Positions 25,493 through 33,249 of a stretch of DNA of 37,351 bases are shown here, one piece after another (the first letter of the stretch is position 1; the number at the start of each line of letters is the position of its first letter). A program made the position numbers and the translations under genes. Source of the DNA: JAFAGX01 sp035623255 (GTDB taxonomy: Bacteria; Acidobacteriota; Terriglobia; Terriglobales; Acidobacteriaceae). The stretch is from assembly GCA_035623255.1 (NCBI GenBank), contig DASPTU010000081.1, positions 1-37,351 of the forward strand, given 5' to 3'. Below the pieces are notes generated by a model. That model was not told where the DNA came from, made no database searches, and was given only the letters and a program-made list of their open reading frames with translations.

Positions 25493-26712
25493 CCATGTCG
25501 CACGGTTTGATTGGTCCGCGCTATCAACTTCCGTGCCCGCTCAACCACCGGCGGATCAATCATCTTCGAACCGAGGCTTACGACTCCGAGGCCGCGCTGC
25601 TGCGCGTCTTCAAAGGCAGCCACAATCTTTAACGCTTTATCAATTTCCGCCTGCGAGGGCGAAAATGCCTCATGGATCACGGCAATCTGGCTGGGATGAA
25701 CGCAACCCATGCCTTCAAACCCCAGAGCGCGTGAGTTTTCGCCCCATCGGCGCAATCCATCAAGGTCTGCTACATCGCCGTAGACAGAATCAATAGCCTG
25801 AATGCCTGCAGCTTTCGCGGCATTTACCAGCCGCATACGAGCGTAGAGAGTCTCTCGGCCTTCTCCGGTCTTCACCACACCGAGATCCGACGTGTAGTCC
25901 TCGAGTCCGATAGTCAAAGCGACGACGTTCGTACTGGCGTTTGCTATCGCAAACGAATTTTCGATGCCAAGCGCGGATTCCAGAATTGGCATGATCCAGG
26001 TAGGACGTTCAATTTCGTGACGCCCTTTGAGATCACTGATTACACGATCGACTTCCATCACCTGCTCGGGCTTCTCCGTTTTAGGCAGGAGGATTAAATC
26101 CGGCGCCTCAGGTATCAACTCAGCCAGATCATCCAGACCACGCGGCAATTGATTAATGCGCACCATGCGCTCGCAAACGCCAAAATCGACGGCACGCAGC
26201 GTGTTGCGCACCAGAATTCGGGCTGCATCTTTTTCGGCGGGATGAACCGAATCTTCCAGGTCGAGGATGATGGCGTCCGGCGCATGGAGACCAGCATTGA
26301 TGAAGTACTTCGGCTCGGTGCCCGGCAAATAAAGGCGGGAACGACGCAAGTGGTCTCGCGGGGAAGGCCCCGGACGCGAAATTCGCTCCGGCAAAGCCTT
26401 CCTGTCGTGACCTAGCCCGGCTCGCTTCGCGGCGGTTTCAATTCGCGCTGAGATGACAAACGGCAGCGCACCTTCGTCGTGAATCGACACTCGCGCGTGC
26501 TTGACGTCGAGAACTTCGAGGACTTCACGCGTTTGGCGCAGAATTGAGTCGCCATAGTACAGACTCACTCGCGACTCCAGCGCGATTTCAAGGCCGCCAC
26601 TTTCGCGCGGTTCTATCGCAACATGCAGATCGGAGCGAATCTCTTTGCCCCAGTGCCCCGCCTCAGCTTTTGTCGCCGAGATGTGCATCGCAGTGCTCAT
26701 AGTTGAAATCAT
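25489..26712 (-). CDS. CitD-CitE fusion: lyase acyl-carrier domain plus citryl-lyase beta domain
   Basis: About 407 residues combining two subunits that are separate in classical citrate lyase. Residues about 1-100 match CitD, the acyl-carrier protein (IRSDLHVAIEPRE, YYGDSILRQTREVLEVLDV, HDEGALPFVISARIETA). From about residue 125 the protein is CitE: RSRLYLPGTEPKYFINAG, AIILDLEDSVHPAEKDAAR, MVRINQLPRG, LLPKTEKPEQVM, ALTIGLEDYTSDLGV and GCVHPSQIAVIHEA, an aldolase of the HpcH/CitE type that cleaves the acyl thioester. The Ser expected to carry the phosphoribosyl-dephospho-CoA arm in CitD is the second residue before the conserved Asp; here that position is Arg, and the nearest Ser is directly before the Asp. 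Start ATG 26712 is a judgement among 26712, 26700 and 26688; a TTG at 26727 is less likely. Confidence 0.85.
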   Translation of the reverse strand: MISTMSTAMHISATKAEAGHWGKEIRSDLHVAIEPRESGGLEIALESRVSLYYGDSILRQTREVLEVLDVKHARVSIHDEGALPFVISARIETAAKRAGLGHDRKALPERISRPGPSPRDHLRRSRLYLPGTEPKYFINAGLHAPDAIILDLEDSVHPAEKDAARILVRNTLRAVDFGVCERMVRINQLPRGLDDLAELIPEAPDLILLPKTEKPEQVMEVDRVISDLKGRHEIERPTWIMPILESALGIENSFAIANASTNVVALTIGLEDYTSDLGVVKTGEGRETLYARMRLVNAAKAAGIQAIDSVYGDVADLDGLRRWGENSRALGFEGMGCVHPSQIAVIHEAFSPSQAEIDKALKIVAAFEDAQQRGLGVVSLGSKMIDPPVVERARKLIARTNQTVRHG

Positions 26713-26735
26713 CGGCCGGGAGAACAAGAACGCCC

Positions 26736-27956
26736 TTACGCCTCCGCCACTGCCTTCGATACTTGTTGTGTTCCAAGCTTCTCCAGAATCGCGTCGGTCA
26801 TTTGAACTGTTGATGCCGCACCTTGAGAAATAGCCTTCGGTCCGCCTGAGAGCCGGATCATGTCATAGCTCCGCACTTTTCCTTCCTGCACGACGGCGGC
26901 AATCGCTTTGCGGATTCGATTCGCCTTCATACCCTCCCCTATGTGGTCAAGCATCATCGCTGCAGAGAGGATCATTGCGATTGGATTGACGATTGGCGGA
27001 TTCAAGTCGGCGTACTTTGGCGCCGACCCATGCGTTGGCTCAAAGACCGCGACCTCCTCCCCGAGGTTGCCGGAGGCGGCGAAGCCGAGCCCGCCCACCA
27101 GGCCGGCGAAGGCGTCGGACAGAATGTCTCCAAACAAATTCGACGCCACGATAACGTTGTAATCCTCGGGATTTTTATTCAGCCACATCAGCTGGGCATC
27201 GATGTTGGTCGACCATAGCGCAATCCCGGGATAATTCTTGGCCACTTCTTTCGCAGTCTCCTCCATCATTCCGGAGGTTTCTCTGACGACATTTGGTTTT
27301 TCGCAGATGGTCACACCTTTGAAGCCCCGTTTCTTAGCGTACTCGAAAGCGGCAGTAACAATTCGACGGGCTGCGGAGCGAGTGATCAGGCGCACGCTGA
27401 CCGCAAGATCGGGACCGGGAACCTCTGCGAAAGCCTTGAACTTTGGATGGCTGGCCAGCGCCGCGCGTACGTTGTCGGGAGGGTTAGTCCACTCGATTCC
27501 CGCGTACATGCCTTCCGTGTTCTGGCGAAAAACTGTGGTGTCAATCTGCGGTTCGTCGAACCCTCCGCCAGTTTTTTTTCGGATGTAGTTCAGCGGGTTA
27601 CCGGCAAATCCAATGCAAGGGCGCATGCAGATGTCCAAATTGAATTTCTGGCGCATGGTAACGATCGGGCTGTAATACACATACCCTTTGCCACGCAGCT
27701 CGGGCTTGAGTTCCTCCTGTGCCGCTTTGTTAGGCTTCGAGGTAATCGCGCCAAAAAGACCGAGCTTATACTTGGCTAGTAGTTCGATCGTGCGCTGCGG
27801 CAGGGCATTGCCCTCATTTCGCCAGCATTCCCATCCAATATCTGCGTGGATATAGTTGGCTTCAAAGCCGACGGCATTCAACACTCGCAACGCCTCGGGC
27901 AGAACTTGATTGCCGATTCCATCTCCGGGCATCGTGATAACCGTATGTTTCGCCAT
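26736..27956 (-). CDS. Isocitrate/isopropylmalate/homoisocitrate-type dehydrogenase
   Basis: A 406-residue decarboxylating 3-hydroxyacid dehydrogenase. Motifs: MPGDGIGNQVLPEAL, FRQNTEGMYAGIEW, a CEKPNVVRETSG segment, NLFGDILSDAFAGLVGGLGF and FEPTHGSAPKYADLNPPIVN. By alignment from memory with E. coli isocitrate dehydrogenase: Ser113 is kept (Ser96), Arg119/129/153 and Tyr160 are kept (Arg102, Arg112, Arg144, Tyr151), but Asn115 is replaced by Ile98, which should change the substrate-side pocket. The Lys-Tyr after SAP (APKYA) matches the Lys344/Tyr345 pair that favours NADP. This suggests an NADP-linked dehydrogenase for a hydroxyacid other than plain isocitrate, for example homoisocitrate or a methylmalate-like compound. 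GAGG lies seven bases before the ATG. It sits between the aconitase-like and CitDE genes. Confidence 0.85.
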   Translation of the reverse strand: MAKHTVITMPGDGIGNQVLPEALRVLNAVGFEANYIHADIGWECWRNEGNALPQRTIELLAKYKLGLFGAITSKPNKAAQEELKPELRGKGYVYYSPIVTMRQKFNLDICMRPCIGFAGNPLNYIRKKTGGGFDEPQIDTTVFRQNTEGMYAGIEWTNPPDNVRAALASHPKFKAFAEVPGPDLAVSVRLITRSAARRIVTAAFEYAKKRGFKGVTICEKPNVVRETSGMMEETAKEVAKNYPGIALWSTNIDAQLMWLNKNPEDYNVIVASNLFGDILSDAFAGLVGGLGFAASGNLGEEVAVFEPTHGSAPKYADLNPPIVNPIAMILSAAMMLDHIGEGMKANRIRKAIAAVVQEGKVRSYDMIRLSGGPKAISQGAASTVQMTDAILEKLGTQQVSKAVAEA

Positions 27957-28014
27957 TGGGAGACCTCGAACCCTACTTCCTCTCTGCCGTCTATGTTCTT
28001 TCTTGTTACTCCCG

Positions 28015-29958
28015 TTATACCAATCCCAAACGCTGAGCGACCAGATTCTCGATGCCTTCCGCGACTACTAGTGATTGCGGAACACTCCCCAGCGCCGGAA
28101 ACGCAAAGTCATGGCCATGCCAATGCACGATACCAGAGGTGAAATCAATCTCGATTTCCTCTCCCGGGATGATGGTTTTCTCTTTGGCCGCAACCTGTTT
28201 CGTGAATTGCTCTCGCAAGTACCTCACCAATTCCGGAATTTCGACGCACAGGAAACCGTTGTTGTACGCGTTACGCAGGTACGTCTGCGAAAAGCTGGCC
28301 GCAATGACCAACGGAACGCCTTTTGCCTTGAGGCACGTGACAGCCTGCTCCCGGCTCGATCCGGTGCCGAAGTTAAAGCCTCCAACGATCACGTCCCCCA
28401 TCGCCGTTCGGGAAGTGAATTGCGGATCATAATTTTCCATTACCACTTTCGCCATCATCTCAGGCGTCATGTCGTCACGGTAGGTATAGTCTTTGCCATA
28501 GATCGCGTCGGTATTGACGTTGTCCGGCGGCATGAACACCAGGCGGCCACGAATGCGCTCGGGGAAGCCGGGAAGAATCTCGACTTTTTCTGTCGCAGTG
28601 GGGACAACGAATTCCTTATAGTTACGTGCCGGCTCGCGATCATTTAACGCATGCGGTCCACGGATGTAGCCTGCTATGGCTGAAGCAGCCACCACCTCCG
28701 GACTCGCGAGATAGCACTGAGCATCGCGTGACCCCATGCGGCCCTTAAAATTCCGATTGGTTGCCGAGATTCCCACTTCGCCCGCTTCGAGCAGACCCGT
28801 TCCCAGGCCAATACAGGGGCCGCATCCCGGAGGCAGTGGTTTGGCGCCGGCATCGAGCAATACTTGCCAGGTACCGCGCCGCTCAGCCTCCTCTTGTACC
28901 CATTTACTAGCGGCGCTCAAGTAAAACTTAACCGCTGGAGCGACTTTGTTGCCCTTCAATACTCCAGCAGCAGCGTCCAAATCGTCTACCCGCGAGTTCA
29001 TGCACGAGATGAGATAAGCCTTCTGAATTTGGATTTTCTTTCTTTCAATCTCATCGACAGACGCCATGACCTGGACGGTATCGGGGCCGGAAACGTGGGG
29101 TGTGACTTTGGAAAGGTCGAGGACAATGCGAGCGGCATAGGGTGCGCCGGCATCTGGCTGGGGAGGATTGTTTGCCCAATTATTCATATCGTTCTCTGAG
29201 AACCGCTCAGTGCCTAGCGCCTTCAGACGTTGGTGGACACTCCGCATGTAACGAACTGTGACTTCATCCACCGGAAACCAGCCGACCAGGGTTCCCCATT
29301 CGGTGCTCATGTTGGAGATCGAAAAGCGCGCGTCCATCGATAAGCTGCTAACACCAGGTCCGCTGAATTCGAGCGCCGCATTGAGGACTTCATCGTGATT
29401 GTAGAGACCGCATAAGGTGATGATTACGTCTTTGCCCGTTGTGCCAGCGGGGAGCTTGCCTTCCAGCACGACTTGGATGCTGCGTGGAACTTGCCACCAG
29501 AATTCCCCCGTCGCCCAGACTGCCGCGGCGTCAGTGCGAACAATGGGCGTACCAACCGCCCCAAGCGCACCGTACATATTGGAGTGCGAATCTGACGCGA
29601 CTACGAATGAGCCGGGAACAACGTATCCACGCTCGACCATGATCTGGTGGCCAATACCAGATCCGGCCGGATAAAAATCCACCCCATGTCCCTTGGCAAA
29701 AGCTTCAATCGACCGATATTTCTTCAGGTTTGTTTCGTCCTGGTTCTGGATGTCATGATCGAGGGCAAAAACGAGTTGTCCGGGATCGTAAATTTTCTTC
29801 GCGCCGATTCCTTTGAACTTGCTCATCACCGCCGAAGTATTGTCATGGGTCATGACTCGGTGCGGACGAATGGAGACGAAATCCCCGGTCCTCAGCGGGC
29901 GCTTCGGTCCTTCCGCAAGATGAGCCTGGGCGATCTTTTCAACAATGGTCTGCGGCAT
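28015..29958 (-). CDS. Fused aconitase-superfamily enzyme of the fungal LYS4 homoaconitase type
   Basis: A 647-residue one-chain [4Fe-4S] hydro-lyase of the aconitase superfamily. The stretches LDHDIQNQDETNLKKY, DFYPAGSGIGHQIMVE, ASDSHSNMYG, GTPIVRTDAAAVWATGEFWW, GKDVIITLCGLYNHDEVLNA, SNMSTEWGTLVGWFPVDE, GCGPCIGLGTGLLEAGEVG, SATNRNFKGRMGSRDA, NTDAIYGKDYTYRDDM and GGFNFGTGSSREQA follow the fungal homoaconitase (LYS4) sequence, as I recall it, almost block by block. Classical bacterial AcnA/AcnB and the two-chain LeuCD type differ. The iron-cluster cysteines are in ISCMNSR and GCGPC. Isomerisation through a dehydrated intermediate (homocitrate-homoaconitate-homoisocitrate type) is the expected chemistry. 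AGGAG is five bases before the ATG; 19 bases from the MmgE/PrpD gene upstream. Confidence 0.85.
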   Translation of the reverse strand: MPQTIVEKIAQAHLAEGPKRPLRTGDFVSIRPHRVMTHDNTSAVMSKFKGIGAKKIYDPGQLVFALDHDIQNQDETNLKKYRSIEAFAKGHGVDFYPAGSGIGHQIMVERGYVVPGSFVVASDSHSNMYGALGAVGTPIVRTDAAAVWATGEFWWQVPRSIQVVLEGKLPAGTTGKDVIITLCGLYNHDEVLNAALEFSGPGVSSLSMDARFSISNMSTEWGTLVGWFPVDEVTVRYMRSVHQRLKALGTERFSENDMNNWANNPPQPDAGAPYAARIVLDLSKVTPHVSGPDTVQVMASVDEIERKKIQIQKAYLISCMNSRVDDLDAAAGVLKGNKVAPAVKFYLSAASKWVQEEAERRGTWQVLLDAGAKPLPPGCGPCIGLGTGLLEAGEVGISATNRNFKGRMGSRDAQCYLASPEVVAASAIAGYIRGPHALNDREPARNYKEFVVPTATEKVEILPGFPERIRGRLVFMPPDNVNTDAIYGKDYTYRDDMTPEMMAKVVMENYDPQFTSRTAMGDVIVGGFNFGTGSSREQAVTCLKAKGVPLVIAASFSQTYLRNAYNNGFLCVEIPELVRYLREQFTKQVAAKEKTIIPGEEIEIDFTSGIVHWHGHDFAFPALGSVPQSLVVAEGIENLVAQRLGLV

Positions 29959-29976
29959 AGCTGCTCCTGCTACTTC

Positions 29977-31416
29977 TTAACGCATTCTCCTGCGCTTAGA
30001 AGCAATTCTTTTTGCCCGCACATCAGCTTTCATAAGAGCCATAAGCTTGGAAACCGATTCGATCTTTTCGAGGTTCCAGATGGCGCCCTTTAGTTTCTTC
30101 TGAGCTCTGGCCGACAACACCCCTTCCGCTAGCGCCGCGAATTTTTCCTCGATTTCTGAGTCGGTAAGCGGGTTGCGCGGATCACCTTTTGGATAATCCA
30201 GTTGCTTACTGTACTCGCTGCCATCGATCGTCTTAATGTTCACAATTACGCGTTGCAGCGCCGGAAACACCTTTTCAATCTCTGGGTCGGCGATCACCTC
30301 AACTTTCTTCAGCTGAGCACGGATGGTCGGATCCATAATCTTTTCCATCGTGAACTGCGCCGGCGTAACTTGACGCTCGGCCAGTGCCGCAGCAATTACG
30401 TAGGGAAGCGAATGATCTGCAGTTTCTTTCGTCCGCGGATCATACTTGCTCGGATCAGAGAGGATGTCGGCCGCGCGCGCCAAAGAACGAATTTGAATTT
30501 TTGTGACTTGCTCTGGCTTCAAGTCGTTAGATTTGACCATGTCCAGGACCGCGGAGATGGGTGTATGCGTGAGTGCCTCGGTCGGGAATGCCTTCATCCC
30601 GCATTGCCTAATTCGCCACGATTCTCCAAGGTCTTTCGTCAAGACATTCAGATTCCATTCCGGCCCCAAGCAATGGGTCAATCCTTCCTTTCCATCCACC
30701 ACATGCTCGGGGCCCGTGTAGCCCTTTTCAGCCATCAGCGTAGCCAGTACGCCGCTTTGCGTCGCCATCGGATCGACTGTATTTTTCATCATGGTGAGCT
30801 TGCCCGCGGTGACGGCTCCAAATGTTGCATGATGGCTTGCAGAAATTCCGATCGCGTGCTGGATTTGCTCCCACCCAAGATGGAGCGCGCGGCCAGCCAC
30901 GATGGGCGAGACGAATGCGGTCAGGGTCGCATGATGCCAGCCACGTTCGCGAATACCGGGAAATGCCGCTTCGCACAAGCGCATTTCAAATTCGTGACCA
31001 AGCACCAGGCCGACGGCCAGTTCTTTGCCATCGCTCTTTGCACGTTCACAGCAGGCCAGGGCCGCAGGAAAAATGTCCGAAGGATGGCAGGGATCCTGCT
31101 TCCAGTAAATGTCGTTGTAATCCATGCAGCGGATCATCAACGCATTGGCCAGCGTTGCAGAAACCGGATCGATCCGTTTGCCTGTGCCGATGACAGTTGA
31201 TGGACCGCGACCGGAAATCTGATCCAGAATTTCGAGTGCGATTCCTACGTCGTGCTGCGTGTATCCGCCGAGCGCACAGCCAATCGAATCGAGCAGAAAT
31301 CGCTTCGCCTGGTAAACCGCCTCTTGTGAGAGATCTTTGTATTGGAGCGAGGCTGCCCATCGGGCCATTTCAGCTGTGACAGTTTCCTTGAGGGCGGCAG
31401 CATGTTTAACGGACAC
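29977..31416 (-). CDS. MmgE/PrpD family dehydratase/decarboxylase-type protein
   Basis: A 479-residue MmgE/PrpD protein. Family features: AVYQAKRFLLDSIGCALGGY, ANALMIRCMDYNDIYWKQDP, HPSDIFPAALACCERA, SASHHATFGAVTAGKL, and a late QCGMKAFPTEALTHTPISAV. Members act as 2-methylcitrate dehydratase (PrpD) or cis-aconitate decarboxylase (Irg1/CadA), that is, on tricarboxylates, with no iron-sulfur cluster. I start at GTG 31416 because AAGGAG sits five bases upstream; the ATG at 31446 is 30 bases further and lacks a clear site. It overlaps nothing and is 19 bases before the LYS4-like gene. In this cluster it may perform a dehydration or decarboxylation step parallel to the aconitase-like enzyme. Confidence 0.85.
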   Translation of the reverse strand: MSVKHAAALKETVTAEMARWAASLQYKDLSQEAVYQAKRFLLDSIGCALGGYTQHDVGIALEILDQISGRGPSTVIGTGKRIDPVSATLANALMIRCMDYNDIYWKQDPCHPSDIFPAALACCERAKSDGKELAVGLVLGHEFEMRLCEAAFPGIRERGWHHATLTAFVSPIVAGRALHLGWEQIQHAIGISASHHATFGAVTAGKLTMMKNTVDPMATQSGVLATLMAEKGYTGPEHVVDGKEGLTHCLGPEWNLNVLTKDLGESWRIRQCGMKAFPTEALTHTPISAVLDMVKSNDLKPEQVTKIQIRSLARAADILSDPSKYDPRTKETADHSLPYVIAAALAERQVTPAQFTMEKIMDPTIRAQLKKVEVIADPEIEKVFPALQRVIVNIKTIDGSEYSKQLDYPKGDPRNPLTDSEIEEKFAALAEGVLSARAQKKLKGAIWNLEKIESVSKLMALMKADVRAKRIASKRRRMR

Positions 31417-31489
31417 CGAGTCTCCTTCTGTTACCGTCTTCCCCAACTTTCACTCCGAGTTTCAGTCCGGCCACGATCCACTGCGTTCC

Positions 31490-32047
31490 TCATTTAAGCC
31501 TTACATTCTTTGGGTTCTTGAAGGGCAAAAAAGCCACGAAATCAGCGTGATGCACGATGAAAGCCTCGGTCGTACGCTTAACCAAATCGCCCTCGGCGGC
31601 GTGTGCCGCGATAATGTGGCAGACCTCATCGGGCACACCGCATTCCAGGGCCAGCGCAACTCCGGTGAAGGGATGCCGCAGTGCTTCGCCTCTTTCGCTC
31701 TGACGGCTCTTGCCGTCTGGTCCAATCTCGTACTCCAGTAGTTTGCCCACATCGGCAAGGATCGCTCCAGCTATCACTGTGTCCATATTAATGGGTAGCG
31801 CGCGGCCCATGAATTCCTGCATGCTCTCAACACAGTGGCGCGCGATGTGCACCACACAGCGTTTATGTTCCATGAAGGTGATCGGGCAGTTGGGAATCAA
31901 CAGGGTGAAGGGAATTTTGTTCAGATCGTCAGGCTTCAGCGGACTCCGCTCCAGCGCTTTGACCCAGGTCTGCGTGACTTGCTCGCGCAAGGTCGCGTCC
32001 TCGATCCACTGGATTTCTGGCCAAAGCCTGGCTACACAGTCACGCAT
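31490..32047 (-). CDS. HD-domain protein with an altered metal motif
   Basis: A 185-residue HD-superfamily protein, first gene of the citrate-lyase-like cluster. His61/His67 open the domain and the Asp after HHA (Asp169) closes it. The central doublet, normally His-Asp in HDIGK, here reads Ala98-Asp99 (LADVGKLL), so one metal ligand is missing. Other His residues (His125, His144, His149) lie where HD relatives keep accessory ligands. It may be an inactive or altered phosphohydrolase, or a structural or regulatory factor. GGGAG four bases before the ATG. It is transcribed away from the proline-iminopeptidase-like gene across a gap of 175 bases. Confidence 0.75.
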   Translation of the reverse strand: MRDCVARLWPEIQWIEDATLREQVTQTWVKALERSPLKPDDLNKIPFTLLIPNCPITFMEHKRCVVHIARHCVESMQEFMGRALPINMDTVIAGAILADVGKLLEYEIGPDGKSRQSERGEALRHPFTGVALALECGVPDEVCHIIAAHAAEGDLVKRTTEAFIVHHADFVAFLPFKNPKNVRLK

Positions 32048-32222
32048 AATACTCCCGTGAAAACAAACTAGCTTAACGTCATCAGGTCGTAATCATCGAG
32101 CAAGCATGGCACGACAGGATGTGATCCGCATCACCAAAAGCAAGCCGGAACGCCGCCTTTCGAAAAAGACAGCGAGCGGTTCCGGTTGCTCTGCCTGTCT
32201 GCCGGAATTACGATGGGCTGCT

Positions 32223-33236
32223 ATGAAACTAACGCCGAAGCTTTTTTCCCTATTCTTCGTGCTCACCACCGTTCTTATTCCCGCGGCCGCGCAAACCAGA
32301 CGAGCGCCAAAACCAAATGCGGCCGATGAGGTATATCCTATTCGCGAGGGCTTTGTAGACGCGAACGGAATCCTGATTTATTACCTGTCAACGGGGCGCG
32401 GTCAGCCGCTCATGATCCTCCACGGAGGGCCCGGCGCATCCCATGACTACTTCTTGCCTTACCTCCTTCCGCTAATGCGACACTATCGCGTCATCTTTAT
32501 TGACGAGCGTGGCTCCGGGCGCTCACAGAAGCTCGAAGATCCATCCGGCTACACCATCGAGAATATGGTCGAGGACGTGGAGGCCGTTCGTCAGGCTCTG
32601 GGGCTGGGCCAAATCAGCTTGCTTGGCCACTCCTATGGCGGCGCGCTTGCTCAGGCGTACGCACTCAAGTATCAACGTAATCTTTCACATCTGATTCTCG
32701 GCAGCACCTGGTCAAGCACAGTCGCACTGAATCAGGTCTTCGTTCGCATGAAACAGAATATGGCGCCGGAGTTACGCGACCGCATCGAAAAACTCGAAAA
32801 GGAGGAGCTCTTCGGCCACGGTAAAGATTATGAAAAGAATCGCTACACCAACGATTACATGATTGCGGCCTGGGGTGAGGGCTATTTTCCGTACGTTTAC
32901 CACAACCGGCCCGATCCCAACTACGATCCCATCGAGCAAGGGAAGACAAGTTGGGACTTGTATCGCGAAATGTGGGGTGAACACGGAGAATTCGTAATCG
33001 ATGGGAATTTGAAATCCGTCGAGTATACAGACCGACTGCCGGGAATAAAGGTACCAACCTTAATTATTGTCGGTGATCACGATGAGTGCGATCCTTCGCT
33101 GTCCCAAAGTATGCATAAAAGGATCGCCGCATCGAAACTCGTCATCCTGCCGAATTCTGGGCACATGACCTTCGTAGATCAGCCTCGAATGTTCCTGCAA
33201 GCTGTGGATGGATTTCTGCACTCGCCAGCTAAATAA
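32223..33236 (+). CDS. Secreted alpha/beta hydrolase, proline-iminopeptidase type
   Basis: A 337-residue protein with a signal peptide (MKLTPKLFSLFFVLTTVLIP, cleavage near AAAQ), so it is likely exported. An upstream in-frame ATG at 32106 would put 39 charged residues before the signal, so I start at 32223. Family features: the oxyanion HGGPGASHDYF (HGGPG is the proline-iminopeptidase mark), FIDERGSGRSQ, and the nucleophile elbow GHSYGG with Ser137. The acid is probably in VGDHDECDP and the catalytic His is in SGHMTF. Members release N-terminal proline or hydrolyse lactones and small amides. It is followed 13 bases later by the Ig-like protein gene. Confidence 0.87.
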   Translation: MKLTPKLFSLFFVLTTVLIPAAAQTRRAPKPNAADEVYPIREGFVDANGILIYYLSTGRGQPLMILHGGPGASHDYFLPYLLPLMRHYRVIFIDERGSGRSQKLEDPSGYTIENMVEDVEAVRQALGLGQISLLGHSYGGALAQAYALKYQRNLSHLILGSTWSSTVALNQVFVRMKQNMAPELRDRIEKLEKEELFGHGKDYEKNRYTNDYMIAAWGEGYFPYVYHNRPDPNYDPIEQGKTSWDLYREMWGEHGEFVIDGNLKSVEYTDRLPGIKVPTLIIVGDHDECDPSLSQSMHKRIAASKLVILPNSGHMTFVDQPRMFLQAVDGFLHSPAK

Positions 33237-33249
33237 CGAATTAAGGCCT

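Noticed and set aside
30202..31200. 332-codon plus-strand frame over the MmgE/PrpD gene.
   Set aside because: It is a mirror frame opposite a gene with clear family motifs, and it has no start context.
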